In this document: in pieces, positions 25,074 to 34,760 of the stretch | How positions within the stretch are numbered: position 1 is the stretch's first letter | Layout of the letters: every line of letters begins with the position of its first letter | Origin: Rhizobium sp. PDO1-076 | Lineage (GTDB): Bacteria > Pseudomonadota > Alphaproteobacteria > Rhizobiales > Rhizobiaceae | Assembly (NCBI RefSeq): GCF_000247475.1 | Contig: NZ_AHZC01000122.1 | Coordinates: 1 to 51,226 of the forward strand | DNA length: 51,226 bases | Direction of reading: 5' to 3' | Program-made: the position numbers and the translations under genes | The notes under the pieces: model-generated | What the model was told of the DNA's origin: nothing | Seen by the model: the letters and a program-made list of their open reading frames with translations, nothing else | Database searches by the model: none

Positions 25074-26339
25074 ATGCCATTTCGCTTCGTTCATACAGCA
25101 GACATCCATCTTGACTCACCGCTGCGCTCGTTGGCGCTGCGCAACAGCGAGTTGGCGGAACTCATCGGGGGTTCGACACGCCAGGCACTGGTTGCCATTG
25201 TCGATCTCTGCCTTGAAGAACAGGTCGATGCCCTGGTGATTGCCGGTGATCTCTACGATGGCGATCAGACCTCGATGAAGACCGCGCGGTTTCTAGCCAG
25301 CCAGTTGCAGCGCCTGCACGAGGCAGGCATCGCCGTCTATGTCATCCGCGGCAACCACGACGCCTTGTCCAGAATTACGCAGGAACTGGTGCTGCCGCCG
25401 AGCGTCAAGATCTTTGGCGCGCGCGCCGAGGTGGTCGAGTCCGCCGGCAAGGGCCTTTCGGTTGCAATGCACGGGATGAGTTTTTCAAAGCCCCAGGCGC
25501 CGGACGGGCTTTTGCCCCGCTATAAGTCGCCCGTGCCGGACGCGGTGAATATCGGTATCATGCATACCAGTCTTGCCGGTGCACCGGGACACGATGTCTA
25601 TGCACCCTGCAACGTCGCCGATCTGCATGCCGCCGGCTTCGACTACTGGGCGCTTGGCCATATCCATCAACGCACCCATCATCAGGGTGCGCGCACGGTC
25701 ATCATGCCGGGCATGCCGCAGGGCCGCGATATCAATGAAGCGGGCGCGAAAACCGTATCGCTTGTCACCATCGCCGACGATCGTTCGATTGCCGTCGAGG
25801 AGCGCCTGACCAGCGTTGCGCAGTTCGAGCGGGTCAGTGTTCACCTCGGCGGTGTCGTCGAATGGCGCGACGCGGCGGCGGCAATCGAAGCGGCGCTGCT
25901 TGCACAGCGCGAGCGCACCGCTTCACCGCACCTGGTTGCGCGATTGCGGCTGACGGGGGAGACGGCGCTCGCCTGGAAGATCCGCCGCGATATCGACCTG
26001 ATGCAGGCGGAAGCCGAACAGCGCAGCGAGCGGATCGGCAATACCTGGATCGAAAAGTTGGAAGTGGAGGTGCAGCCGCCGGCCGCAACACGCGGCACAA
26101 CCGCCGACCCGGTCAGCGAACTCAGGCAGTTGATGCGCGACGATATCCTCGGTCGCTCCGATTTTCGCGACGAGATCAGCGACATGGTCCGCGATCTTCT
26201 GGCCGACCTGCCGCCGGAGAGCCGGAATTTTGCGGGTGACGATCAAGCCGGCTTTGACCGTTTCATCGACGGACTGCTTGCCAGGGGAACCGAAGACATT
26301 TCTGCGCGCATGAGCGCTGCCGAGCGGGACGACAGCTGA
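25074..26339 (+). CDS. DNA repair exonuclease subunit, SbcD/YhaO-like metallophosphoesterase
   Basis: 421 residues. Calcineurin-like phosphoesterase motifs are all present: HTADIHLDSP, IAGDLYDGD, RGNHDAL, GIMHTSL and YWALGHIHQR, giving the two-metal nuclease site. A C-terminal helical extension follows. The family partners with a coiled-coil ATPase, as SbcD does with SbcC or Mre11 with Rad50; the partner is encoded immediately downstream with a 1-nt overlap (TGATG). The product would act on DNA ends or hairpins. Length and layout fit the YhaO subgroup. Confidence 0.92.
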   Translation: MPFRFVHTADIHLDSPLRSLALRNSELAELIGGSTRQALVAIVDLCLEEQVDALVIAGDLYDGDQTSMKTARFLASQLQRLHEAGIAVYVIRGNHDALSRITQELVLPPSVKIFGARAEVVESAGKGLSVAMHGMSFSKPQAPDGLLPRYKSPVPDAVNIGIMHTSLAGAPGHDVYAPCNVADLHAAGFDYWALGHIHQRTHHQGARTVIMPGMPQGRDINEAGAKTVSLVTIADDRSIAVEERLTSVAQFERVSVHLGGVVEWRDAAAAIEAALLAQRERTASPHLVARLRLTGETALAWKIRRDIDLMQAEAEQRSERIGNTWIEKLEVEVQPPAATRGTTADPVSELRQLMRDDILGRSDFRDEISDMVRDLLADLPPESRNFAGDDQAGFDRFIDGLLARGTEDISARMSAAERDDS

Positions 26340-29300
26340 TGCGCCTCAATCGCCTTGATCTCACGCGCTACGGAAAATTCACCGACTGCGTCATCGACTT
26401 CGGCAAGGCTGTCGCCGGACGGCCGGATTTTCACATTGTCTACGGCCTCAACGAAGCCGGCAAGTCGACGACGTTCACCGCGTTCCTCGATCTTTTGTTC
26501 GGGATGCATCCGCAAACGCCCTATAACTTCCTGCACCCCTACGGCGCGATGCGCATCGGTGCCGAGCTGGAGATCGATGGGGCCACCCATGAACTGGTCC
26601 GGCTCAAGCAGCGCAGCGGCAGCCTCATCGATGCCCGCGGCGCGCCGGTCAACGACGCACTTGTATCCGGCGCGCTGGGCGGCATCAGTCGTGAGGCCTA
26701 TCGCACGATGTTTTCGCTCGACGACCAGTCGCTGAAGGACGGCGGAAATGCCATCATGCAGAGCAAGGGCGAACTGGGCGAGCTGTTGTTTTCTGCCAGC
26801 TCCGGTCTGGCAGGCCTGAGCAAGGTCCTGTCTTCTGCTGCGGAAGAAGCCACTTCGTTCTATAAAAAGCGATCGTCCAGCACCAAGCTTGCCGAGCTGA
26901 AACGCTCGCTGGAGACGTTGAAGGCCGAGCGCAACGCGACCGATACCTTTGCCGCAGCCCATGCTGCGCTGACGGCGAGCTACCTGCAGGCAAAGGCGGC
27001 CTACGATGGTGCGGCGGGCGAACTTGCCGAAGCAAGGACCAGGCACACGGAGCTGACGCGCATCCTTACCGCGCTGCCGCTTGCCTCAGAGCTGGCGCGG
27101 CTTCTCGACGACCCGGCCATGCAGGCGGATCTGCCGCGCCCGCCCGCCGAATGGTTTGCATTGCTGCCGCAGCTTTCGCGCGACGAAACACGCCTGCAGG
27201 CTTTGTTGCAGGAGAAGGACCGCAACATCGATCAGGTCGCGGCCGAGATCGACAGCATCGTGGTCGATGAGAAGAGCCTGTCGATCGCAAGCCACATGGA
27301 ATTGCTTGCCGACGGCAGTGCGCGGTTTCGCGCGGCCCAAGGGGATCTGCCCAAGCGCCGGCTGGTCTTGGCCGAGCAGGAAACCATGCTGGCACGGTTG
27401 CTCACCGATCTCGAGCGGCCGGGTGACGACAATCCGCAGGCCCTGGTGCTGCCTGCCACCAGCACGGCAATCATTGGCGATCTCATCGAAAGGCGCTCTG
27501 GCGTCGATGCGGAACTGGCGGCGGCGGAACGTGAGTTTGAACGGACCCGCAATACACTCGACAGCCTGCGTAGGGAAGCAGCCGATGCAGGCGATAAAAC
27601 TGGGGTCATAGACGCAGAAGCACTGGCGCGGCTTGATACGGCGCTGGCCCGGCTGACTGGCTCGAACCTTGTCTCTAGGCTTTCTGTCGAGGAGCGCGCG
27701 CGACGACAGCAGCAGCGCAACCTTGATGGTCGGCTGGCGCTGCTGGCGCCTTGGTCTGGCGACCTGGACGCCTTGGCCGCGACACGGTCGGTGGACATTC
27801 GGCAGATCGAGATCTGGCGGTCCCAGGCGACCGCGATCGACCGCCGCATGGCGGATCACCGCAATCGTCACCGCGACCTTGTCACCGACCGGGTCGCGAT
27901 AGAGGCTGGCCTTGCGTCTTTGATGGCCAGCGGCACGATCGACGACAGCGAGGCGAACGCTCTGCGCAGGGAGCGTGACAATGCCTGGCAGGTGCATGTC
28001 GGCACGCTCGACAGAGAGACGGCAACGTCATTTGAGGCGCTGATGCGCCGGGACGACATGGTGTCTGCCAGCCGCCTGGCGCATGCCCACGACCTGGCCG
28101 GTCTTCGCCAGTTGCAACAAAGGTCGGCTGAAAACACGGCCGCCATCGAAAGACAGGCGCAGTTGCTCGATGAGGCGCAGTCCGAATATGCGGCACTGGC
28201 ACAGACGGTTGCAGCCTTCCTGCCAGATATGCTGATCACCCAAGATGATGCGCTGGAGCGGCTGGCGACGCTGGAGAGCTGGATGGGCCGGCGCCTCGAC
28301 GCGTTGTCTGCACAAGACGATCTGCACCAGGCCGACGCGGCAATTGCGGACATCCGTGCGGAGCTCGATCGATATCAGTCCGAGCTTCTGGCCGGATTGA
28401 GCCAAGCCTCGCCGACAGCGATCGACGAAAAGAAATTGCGTGACGCACCTCTTGATGTGCTGGTTGCGGCAACAAACGAGCTACTGGCCCGACACAGGGC
28501 GGATTCGGATGCGAGGGCGCGCCACGAGACGTCGGTCACGGACCTTTCGCGCGAATTGACGGAACGCGAGCGTGACTGGCGCCAAGCGCAGGCAAAGGCT
28601 GAGGCCTGGCAGGCCGGCTGGCGCGAGGCGCTTGGCCACACCTGGCTCTCCGACAAGGCCGGTTCCGTCGCCGTGATCCGGGACATGCTGCAGGTTCTGG
28701 CGAAACTCCCCGGTATATTGAGGGAACGCCTGGATATGGCGCAGCGTGTCAGCGCCATGGAGCGAGACCAGGCGCAGTTTCGAACCGAAGTCGCCGCCTT
28801 GCTGAGCCAATTCGATGATGGTGGTTCAGCGGATGATCCATTGTCGGCGGCCGCTCGATTGCTCGAACGCCACAAAACCGCACTGCGGAATCAGCAGATC
28901 GTGCACGACAAGCAAGTCGAGCTTTCAAACTTGAGGGCGCAGCGGGCTGGTCTTGTTACGGACCTTGCCGTGCACACTGCGCGCAAAACCGAACTGACAG
29001 CCTATTTCGGCACCGATTCACTGACCGCCGTTGCTGGTTTTCTGGACCAAGCCAAGGAACGCGAAAGGATGGAAGCCCGTATCAGCGGGCTAAGGGAGCA
29101 GATAGCCCAGAGCCTCAGAGCATCCAGCTTTGCGGAGGCTGAAATGCGCCTGTCGGACACCGACATCCACGGCGTGGAGCATGAAGCCGCCGAGCTTGCA
29201 GCTCGCATCGAGGATCTTACAGACCGGGCGCGAGACCTCTATGCCGAGATGACCCGCGCCACGGATAAGCTCGACGCGGTCGGCGGTGACGACACCGTGG

Positions 29301-29830
29301 CGCGTATCGAGGCCAAACGGCGGACAATCTTCCTCGAAATCGAGGAGCTTGCCGGACGTTATCTGACATTGAAGGCAGGGGTTTTTGCGGCCGAACGGGC
29401 CCTGCATAGCTACCGCGAAAAACATCGCAGCGCGATGATGAACCGGGCGTCCGAAGCCTTCCGCCTGATTACAGGTGGAAACTATTCGGGCCTCGCCACA
29501 CAGTTCGACAAGGACAGGGAGATCCTGATCGGCGTTGCACATGACGGCGGATCGAAACTGGCAGAGACCATGTCGACAGGCACGCAGTTCCAGCTCTATC
29601 TGGCGCTGCGCCTGGCAGGCTACGAGGAGTTTGCCGCCGTTCGTCCCGCCGTACCATTCGTTGCCGACGACATCATGGAGAGCTTCGACGATCCCCGCTC
29701 GACCGAGGTCTTCCGACTTCTGGGCGAGATGTCGAATATTGGCCAGGTGATCTATCTCACCCACCACTGGCATCTCTGCGAGTTGGCCAAGGCTGCCGTC
29801 CCGGAGGTGCAGATCCATCGCTTACCCTGA
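26339..29830 (+). CDS. Large coiled-coil AAA ATPase, YhaN/SbcC-like partner of the exonuclease
   Basis: 1163 residues. N-terminal Walker A GLNEAGKST near residue 40, then long helical coiled-coil segments (about residues 170-950) and a C-terminal ATPase half with MSTGTQFQLYLALRLAGY, Walker B VPFVADDIMESFDD and a switch His in YLTHHWH. This is the Rad50/SbcC arrangement, with arms folding so that the two ends meet. Starts with ATG overlapping the exonuclease stop, so the subunits are probably made in equal amounts. I see no zinc-hook CxxC motif in the arm middle, which fits YhaN rather than SbcC. Confidence 0.92.
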   Translation: MRLNRLDLTRYGKFTDCVIDFGKAVAGRPDFHIVYGLNEAGKSTTFTAFLDLLFGMHPQTPYNFLHPYGAMRIGAELEIDGATHELVRLKQRSGSLIDARGAPVNDALVSGALGGISREAYRTMFSLDDQSLKDGGNAIMQSKGELGELLFSASSGLAGLSKVLSSAAEEATSFYKKRSSSTKLAELKRSLETLKAERNATDTFAAAHAALTASYLQAKAAYDGAAGELAEARTRHTELTRILTALPLASELARLLDDPAMQADLPRPPAEWFALLPQLSRDETRLQALLQEKDRNIDQVAAEIDSIVVDEKSLSIASHMELLADGSARFRAAQGDLPKRRLVLAEQETMLARLLTDLERPGDDNPQALVLPATSTAIIGDLIERRSGVDAELAAAEREFERTRNTLDSLRREAADAGDKTGVIDAEALARLDTALARLTGSNLVSRLSVEERARRQQQRNLDGRLALLAPWSGDLDALAATRSVDIRQIEIWRSQATAIDRRMADHRNRHRDLVTDRVAIEAGLASLMASGTIDDSEANALRRERDNAWQVHVGTLDRETATSFEALMRRDDMVSASRLAHAHDLAGLRQLQQRSAENTAAIERQAQLLDEAQSEYAALAQTVAAFLPDMLITQDDALERLATLESWMGRRLDALSAQDDLHQADAAIADIRAELDRYQSELLAGLSQASPTAIDEKKLRDAPLDVLVAATNELLARHRADSDARARHETSVTDLSRELTERERDWRQAQAKAEAWQAGWREALGHTWLSDKAGSVAVIRDMLQVLAKLPGILRERLDMAQRVSAMERDQAQFRTEVAALLSQFDDGGSADDPLSAAARLLERHKTALRNQQIVHDKQVELSNLRAQRAGLVTDLAVHTARKTELTAYFGTDSLTAVAGFLDQAKERERMEARISGLREQIAQSLRASSFAEAEMRLSDTDIHGVEHEAAELAARIEDLTDRARDLYAEMTRATDKLDAVGGDDTVARIEAKRRTIFLEIEELAGRYLTLKAGVFAAERALHSYREKHRSAMMNRASEAFRLITGGNYSGLATQFDKDREILIGVAHDGGSKLAETMSTGTQFQLYLALRLAGYEEFAAVRPAVPFVADDIMESFDDPRSTEVFRLLGEMSNIGQVIYLTHHWHLCELAKAAVPEVQIHRLP

Positions 29831-29853
29831 TGAGAGGGTTGCGGAGCGATTGG

Positions 29854-30159
29854 CTAAATTCCCGACCCGTCAAGCTGCTGGGCATCGTCACCCTGCCAGG
29901 GTAGGGGCGCGGAGGCGCGGCTGAAATCGGCCGAGGGCATCGGCATCCAGCATTTCAATTCCGGTTCAGCATATTCAATGATCCGGCCGGGAGAGGAATC
30001 GGAGGCACGCCAGCCTTCGGTGCCGAACCGGTCGTCATGTGACCAGTATGCGACGTCAACTTCCGCCGGACCCTGTTCGGATGAACGGATTGTGACGAGG
30101 ATCCGGCTACCGTCTCTCGGGGCGCTTGCCATAGGGCGCCACCGGTCTGGCTTGTCCAT
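29854..30159 (-). CDS. Small hypothetical protein, DUF551-like
   Basis: 101 residues. WRPMASAPRDGSRILV followed by CWMPMP resembles the short W-P/AP-G pattern of DUF551-type proteins of unknown function. GAGG sits 7 nt before the ATG at 30159. Convergent with the ATPase operon, only 23 nt from its stop, so it may be read through by that transcript as antisense. It is similar in pattern to the gene at 23809-24027. Confidence 0.65.
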   Translation of the reverse strand: MDKPDRWRPMASAPRDGSRILVTIRSSEQGPAEVDVAYWSHDDRFGTEGWRASDSSPGRIIEYAEPELKCWMPMPSADFSRASAPLPWQGDDAQQLDGSGI

Positions 30160-30373
30160 CGTATTGCCTCCCGCCTTGCTGCAGATTGAAGTGTCGCCTT
30201 GCTGTAGAAAGCGGTCAACTCAAACTTTTGCGCGAACCGTCTTCTTTCGATTGGTTGGTCGATCTTCGGCAACTTAACTTCAGCACGGAACCATCCGCCG
30301 ACTGTGAGGGGGCTGCTCGCCGCCACAGTCTCACGCGCGGTTTTACCGCCTGAGGGGCGAGATCGAGGCGACC

Positions 30374-30399
30374 TTGACATCAATGACACAAGGGTCATT
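30374..30399 (+). promoter_or_regulatory. Possible regulatory site before the monooxygenase gene (weak)
   Basis: TTGACA at 30374-30379 could be a -35 box, and AATGAC (30382-30387) / GTCATT (30394-30399) is a 6-bp inverted repeat in the following spacer. No matching -10 is convincing. A tandem CGCCTTGCTG[C/T]AGA repeat lies further upstream around 30172 and 30196. Confidence 0.25.
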
Positions 30400-30445
30400 T
30401 CCTGAAGTGCTGCTCCGATGCGATTGTGAAGAAGGGATCATAGTC

Positions 30446-31963
30446 ATGGATGACGTACTCATCGTGGGGGCGGGGCCGACCGGCTTGGTTTTGGCGCTCT
30501 GGCTGACGAAGCAAGGCATCCGAGTCCGCATCATCGACAAGAGCACAGGTCCTGGCGAGACCTCACGCGCCATTGCCGTGCAGGCCCGCACACTGGAACT
30601 CTACCGACAGCTGGGCATTGCCGACAAGGTTTCTGACGCCGGACTGAAAACGCTGAGCATGAACCTGTGGGCGCGGGGCGAGAAAAAGGCGCAAATCGTC
30701 ATCGGCGACGCCGGGGCAGACGTGACGCCCTTTCCGTACATCCTGATGTATCCGCAGGATCACCACGAACGGCTGCTCGTCGACCATCTCCGGTCCCTCG
30801 GCGTCGAGGTCGAGCGCCAAACCGAGATGCTCGGGCTCGAAGACAAGGTGGAGCAGGTCGAGGTCCGCGTCAGAACGAAGGACGGCATGGAACGTATCTA
30901 TGGAGCCCGCTATGTCGCCGGGTGCGACGGCGCGCGGTCTCCCGTCCGTCATGCCGTCGGCAACCAGTTCGAGGGCGGCACCTACAAACAGGTCTTCTAT
31001 GTCGCCGACGTCGCGCTCGGTGCCGTGGACGGAGAAAATCAGGCTCACATTTCGCTGGACACGGACGACTTCGTCGTGGTGCTTCCTTACGGCGGTGGCC
31101 GATACCGGTTAATTGGCACCGTGCGCGACGAGCGGACCGAACATCCGGAATCTCTCACCTTCGAAGATGTCGGCCATCGGGCGATCGAGAGCATGTGTCT
31201 TACCATCAGACAGGTCGACTGGTTTTCAACCTATCGCGTTCACCACCGCGTCACCGACCGGTTCCGGCACGGCCGCATTTTTCTGCTTGGCGACGCTGCG
31301 CATGTCCACAGCCCCGCAGGTGGGCAGGGCATGAACACCGGCGTACTGGACGCGATCAACCTTGCCTGGAAGCTGGCTGCGGTCCTGAATGGCAGGGCGC
31401 CAGACAGTCTGCTCGACAGCTATGACGCCGAGCGACGCAGCTTTGCGCTCAAACTGGTCGATACGACGGACCGGATCTTTACCTTCGTCACCGCGCAAGG
31501 CGGTTTTGCAGACTTTGTCAGAACTCGTATCGCACCGACGCTGGCGAGCGCCGCCTACAGGATTGGTAGTATCCGCGAGATGATCTTCCGGATGATCTCC
31601 CAGACCACGCTGAGTTACGACCAGAGCCCACTGAGCCAGGGGAAGGCCGGGAGTATCGAAGGCGGGGACCGTCTACCGTGGGTGCGTGAAGCGGATAACT
31701 ATGCTCCGCTGGCCGAAATCGGATTTCAGGTTCATGTCTACGGAGAGCCATCGGTCGCGCTGCGGAAATGGGCCACCGACCATGGCCTTTCGCTGCATGC
31801 CTTTGCATGGACGGACGCGCACGAAAAGCTTGGTCTGGCGCGCGATGCGCTTTATCTGCTCCGGCCGGACACCTGGGTCGCTCTTGCTGACAGTAGCCAG
31901 TCGATAGAGGCATTGGAGGGATACTTCGCCTCACGAGGCATCGTCCTGACGGAGAATCCGTGA
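30446..31963 (+). CDS. FAD-dependent aromatic monooxygenase (PHBH/PheA family)
   Basis: 505-residue flavoprotein hydroxylase using NAD(P)H and O2 on a phenolic or other aromatic substrate. FAD motifs are complete: VGAGPTGL at 7-14, the DG motif GCDGARSPVRHAVG near 160, and the GD motif LGDAAHVHSPAGGQGMNTG near 290. The C-terminal thioredoxin-like part seen in phenol hydroxylases is present in shortened form. Start at 30446 (MDDVLIV) with AAGGGA 9 nt upstream. It is a single-gene unit; substrate unknown. Confidence 0.9.
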   Translation: MDDVLIVGAGPTGLVLALWLTKQGIRVRIIDKSTGPGETSRAIAVQARTLELYRQLGIADKVSDAGLKTLSMNLWARGEKKAQIVIGDAGADVTPFPYILMYPQDHHERLLVDHLRSLGVEVERQTEMLGLEDKVEQVEVRVRTKDGMERIYGARYVAGCDGARSPVRHAVGNQFEGGTYKQVFYVADVALGAVDGENQAHISLDTDDFVVVLPYGGGRYRLIGTVRDERTEHPESLTFEDVGHRAIESMCLTIRQVDWFSTYRVHHRVTDRFRHGRIFLLGDAAHVHSPAGGQGMNTGVLDAINLAWKLAAVLNGRAPDSLLDSYDAERRSFALKLVDTTDRIFTFVTAQGGFADFVRTRIAPTLASAAYRIGSIREMIFRMISQTTLSYDQSPLSQGKAGSIEGGDRLPWVREADNYAPLAEIGFQVHVYGEPSVALRKWATDHGLSLHAFAWTDAHEKLGLARDALYLLRPDTWVALADSSQSIEALEGYFASRGIVLTENP

Positions 31964-32006
31964 CTGCCGCGCAACCAAAATGGAACTGCCCGAATCCGGC
32001 AAAGCG

Positions 32007-32044
32007 GTACAGCAAGGGCAATGCGGTCATTGCCCTTGCTGTAC
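32007..32044. terminator. Perfect 17-bp hairpin between convergent genes
   Basis: GTACAGCAAGGGCAATG, loop CGGT, CATTGCCCTTGCTGTAC: 17-bp perfect stem between the monooxygenase stop (31963) and the dehydratase stop (32060). Being symmetric it could end both convergent transcripts. There is no T-run on either side, so a factor-dependent or processing role is equally likely. Confidence 0.45.
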
Positions 32045-32059
32045 AGGATGTTTCGAAGT

Positions 32060-33844
32060 TTAGTGGTTGTGGCGCGGCAGCTTTTCAGCAAGCTTGCGGA
32101 ACGCAGGGGCGCCTTCGATGACGGCACCATCTGAGAGCTGTGTAACGGTGCGCCGGTAGAGCATCTGCCAGGGCGTGGCGTCGGCTGGAACGGCAGGAAG
32201 GCCATCTGCCTTGCGGCGATCGATCTCATCCTGTTCGACGAGCATATCGCAGCGCCCCTGGTTGAAATCGATGCGGATGATGTCGCCGCTGCGGATATAG
32301 GCAAGACCACCGCCGGCGGCACTTTCGGGCGAGGCGTTGAGGATCGACGGGCTATCGGCCGTGCCGGACTGGCGACCGTCGCCGATCGTCGGCAGGCTGA
32401 GGATACCCTTCTTGATCAGGTGATCCGGCGGCTGCATGTTGACCACCTCGGCAGAGCCCGGCCAGCCGAGCGGTCCGGCACCACGGATGACCAGGATCGT
32501 GCGCTCGTCGATGTTCAGGTCCGGATCGTTGATGCGCTTGTGATAATCTTCGGAGCCATCGAAGACCACGGCCTTGCCGTCGAAAACGCCTTCCTTGCCC
32601 GGTTCACTGAGGTACCTTTCGCGGAAGCCGGCCGAGATGACGCTCATCTTCATGATGGCGAAATCGAACAAATTGCCCTTTAGCACCAGGAACCCGGCGC
32701 GCTCTTTCAGCGGCGCATCGAAAGGCAGGATGACCTCGCGATCGGTGGATTGCCGCTCCTCCAGGTTTTCCGCCATGGTCTTGCCGGTCACCGTCGGACA
32801 GTTGCCTTCAAGTTTACCGACCTGCAGGAGCTCCCACATGATCGCCGGAACACCGCCAGCCCGGTGGAAACGCTCGCCGAGATAGGCACCCGCCGGCTGC
32901 ACATTGGCGAGCAGCGGAATATCGAAGCCGTGGGTCTGCCAGTCGTCCGGATACAGATCGACGCCGGCATGCTTGGCCATGGCGGCCAGATGCGGCTGCG
33001 CATTGGTTGAGCCGCCGATCGCAGAATTGACCCGGATTGCATTGAGGAACGCCTCGCGCGTCAGAATATCCGACGGCTTGATGTCCTGCTGCACCAGTTC
33101 GACCGCACGACGTCCGGTGCGATAGGCCATCTGGCCGCGTTCGCGATAGGCAGCCGGAATGGCTGCGCAGCCGGTCAGCGACATGCCAAGCGCTTCGGCC
33201 ATGGCATTCATCGTCGAAGCCGTACCCATCGTGTTGCAATGGCCGATCGAAGGTGCCGAATCGAGCGCCGACTGGAGGAATTCCTCGCGGGTGATCTCGC
33301 CGGCCGCATATTTGCGCCGCGACCGCCAGATGACGGTGCCGGATCCGACCAGGTCTCCGTCATGCCAGCCGTCGAGCATCGGGCCGCCGGAAAAGACGAT
33401 CGCCGGAATATCGACGGTCGAGGCAGCCATCAGAGCCGAGGGCGTAGTCTTGTCGCAGCCGGTGGTCAGAACGACACCATCGAGCGGATAACCGTAGAGG
33501 ATCTCGACCAGACCGAGATAGGCAAGGTTGCGGTCGAGCGCGGCTGTCGGTCGCTTGCAGTTTTCAAACAGCGGATGGGTCGGAAACTCGATCGGAATGC
33601 CGCCGGCGTCACGAATGCCGTCGCGGATGCGCTTGGCAAGCTCGATATGGTGACGATTGCACGGATTGATGTCGCTGCCCGACTGGGCGATGCCGATGAT
33701 CGGCTTGCCGGAGCGCAGTTCTTCCGGGGTTGTGCCGTAGTTCATGAAGCGCTCGAGATAGAGCGCGGTCATGTCGAGATGATCGGGGTTGTCGAACCAG
33801 TCCTGCGAGCGCAGGCGGCGTGACGTCTTGTTGTCCTCAGCCAT
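32060..33844 (-). CDS. IlvD/EDD family sugar-acid dehydratase (xylonate/arabinonate type)
   Basis: 594-residue Fe-S dehydratase. Three Cys that normally hold the cluster are seen in [16 protein letters not shown] and GHCNTMGT, the length and motif pattern matching pentonate dehydratases such as XylD rather than IlvD (dihydroxyacid). It would convert a pentonate such as D-xylonate or L-arabinonate to 2-keto-3-deoxypentonate, the substrate of XylX-like enzymes (38330-39508). ATG at 33844 with GGAGGAAAA upstream; its first bases overlap the stop of the upstream dehydrogenase. Confidence 0.88.
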   Translation of the reverse strand: MAEDNKTSRRLRSQDWFDNPDHLDMTALYLERFMNYGTTPEELRSGKPIIGIAQSGSDINPCNRHHIELAKRIRDGIRDAGGIPIEFPTHPLFENCKRPTAALDRNLAYLGLVEILYGYPLDGVVLTTGCDKTTPSALMAASTVDIPAIVFSGGPMLDGWHDGDLVGSGTVIWRSRRKYAAGEITREEFLQSALDSAPSIGHCNTMGTASTMNAMAEALGMSLTGCAAIPAAYRERGQMAYRTGRRAVELVQQDIKPSDILTREAFLNAIRVNSAIGGSTNAQPHLAAMAKHAGVDLYPDDWQTHGFDIPLLANVQPAGAYLGERFHRAGGVPAIMWELLQVGKLEGNCPTVTGKTMAENLEERQSTDREVILPFDAPLKERAGFLVLKGNLFDFAIMKMSVISAGFRERYLSEPGKEGVFDGKAVVFDGSEDYHKRINDPDLNIDERTILVIRGAGPLGWPGSAEVVNMQPPDHLIKKGILSLPTIGDGRQSGTADSPSILNASPESAAGGGLAYIRSGDIIRIDFNQGRCDMLVEQDEIDRRKADGLPAVPADATPWQMLYRRTVTQLSDGAVIEGAPAFRKLAEKLPRHNH

Positions 33845-34760
33845 TGTTTTCCTCCCCGCCTTTGGCGGCATTCATCGCTTCCAGATGCAGCAACAAGCCG
33901 CTGTGGTCCGTGTCGCCGCCGCCACCCGTGACGAAATCGGCGAATTCGCGGCGCACCTGTTCGGTTAGTGGAAGTTCCAGTGAAAACCGATCGGCCATGG
34001 CCTTGACCGCGTCCAGGTCCTTCAACTGCAGCTTCGACGGTCCACCGGGGGTGAAATTACGTTTGACCATGCGCGATCCATGCAGTTCCAGGATCCGGCT
34101 TTCGGCAAATCCTCCGCGAATGGCATCGCGGAATTTTTCGCGGCTTGCCCCGCCGGCTTCGACAAGGATCATCGCTTCGGCAACAGCGCCAATGGTAATG
34201 GCGACGATCTGCTGGTTGGCGAGCTTGCAGATCTGGCCCGCGCCGGAGGGTCCGACATGGGTTACCCGGCCGAGCGCGGCAAACACGTCCGCAAGCCCCT
34301 CGATCACATCGGCGTCACCGCCGGCCATGATGGCGAGCGTTCCCGCCTCTGCGCCGACTACGCCGCCCGAGACGGGCGCATCGACATGCGCGATGCCGAG
34401 CGCCTTCAGGCGCGCTGCGTGATCCTTGGCAATCGGCGGCGAGATGGAACTGCTGTCGACGACAACGGCGCCTTCAGCAAGGGCACCGGCGACGCCGCCA
34501 TCAAACAAGACCTGATCGACGGCTTTGCCGTCGCTCAGCATGGTGAAAACGATGTCGCAACCTTTGACCGCGTCAGCAGCCGTCGCAGCGACGATAGCGC
34601 CGTCGGAGACGAGGGCATCCGCCTTGGAGTGATCACGATTCCAGACCGTGACCTGATGGCCGGCGGCCAGCAGCCGTCGCGCCATCGGTGCGCCCATCAG
34701 CCCGGTTCCGAGAAAGGCAATCCGGCGCGGATGGTCTTCGCCCCGATCAGTTTCGCTCAC
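33837..34760 (-). CDS. Beta-hydroxyacid dehydrogenase (3-hydroxyisobutyrate dehydrogenase-like)
   Basis: 307 residues, NAD(P)-dependent. Rossmann [14 protein letters not shown] at the N-terminus, the substrate motif [22 protein letters not shown], and the catalytic Lys in QICKLANQQ. Family members act on 3-hydroxyisobutyrate, tartronate semialdehyde, threonate or similar C3-C4 acids. In this operon it may oxidise a small hydroxyacid from the sugar-acid breakdown. It overlaps the epimerase stop by 4 nt (ATGA) and the IlvD start by 8 nt. Confidence 0.88.
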   Translation of the reverse strand: MSETDRGEDHPRRIAFLGTGLMGAPMARRLLAAGHQVTVWNRDHSKADALVSDGAIVAATAADAVKGCDIVFTMLSDGKAVDQVLFDGGVAGALAEGAVVVDSSSISPPIAKDHAARLKALGIAHVDAPVSGGVVGAEAGTLAIMAGGDADVIEGLADVFAALGRVTHVGPSGAGQICKLANQQIVAITIGAVAEAMILVEAGGASREKFRDAIRGGFAESRILELHGSRMVKRNFTPGGPSKLQLKDLDAVKAMADRFSLELPLTEQVRREFADFVTGGGGDTDHSGLLLHLEAMNAAKGGEENNG

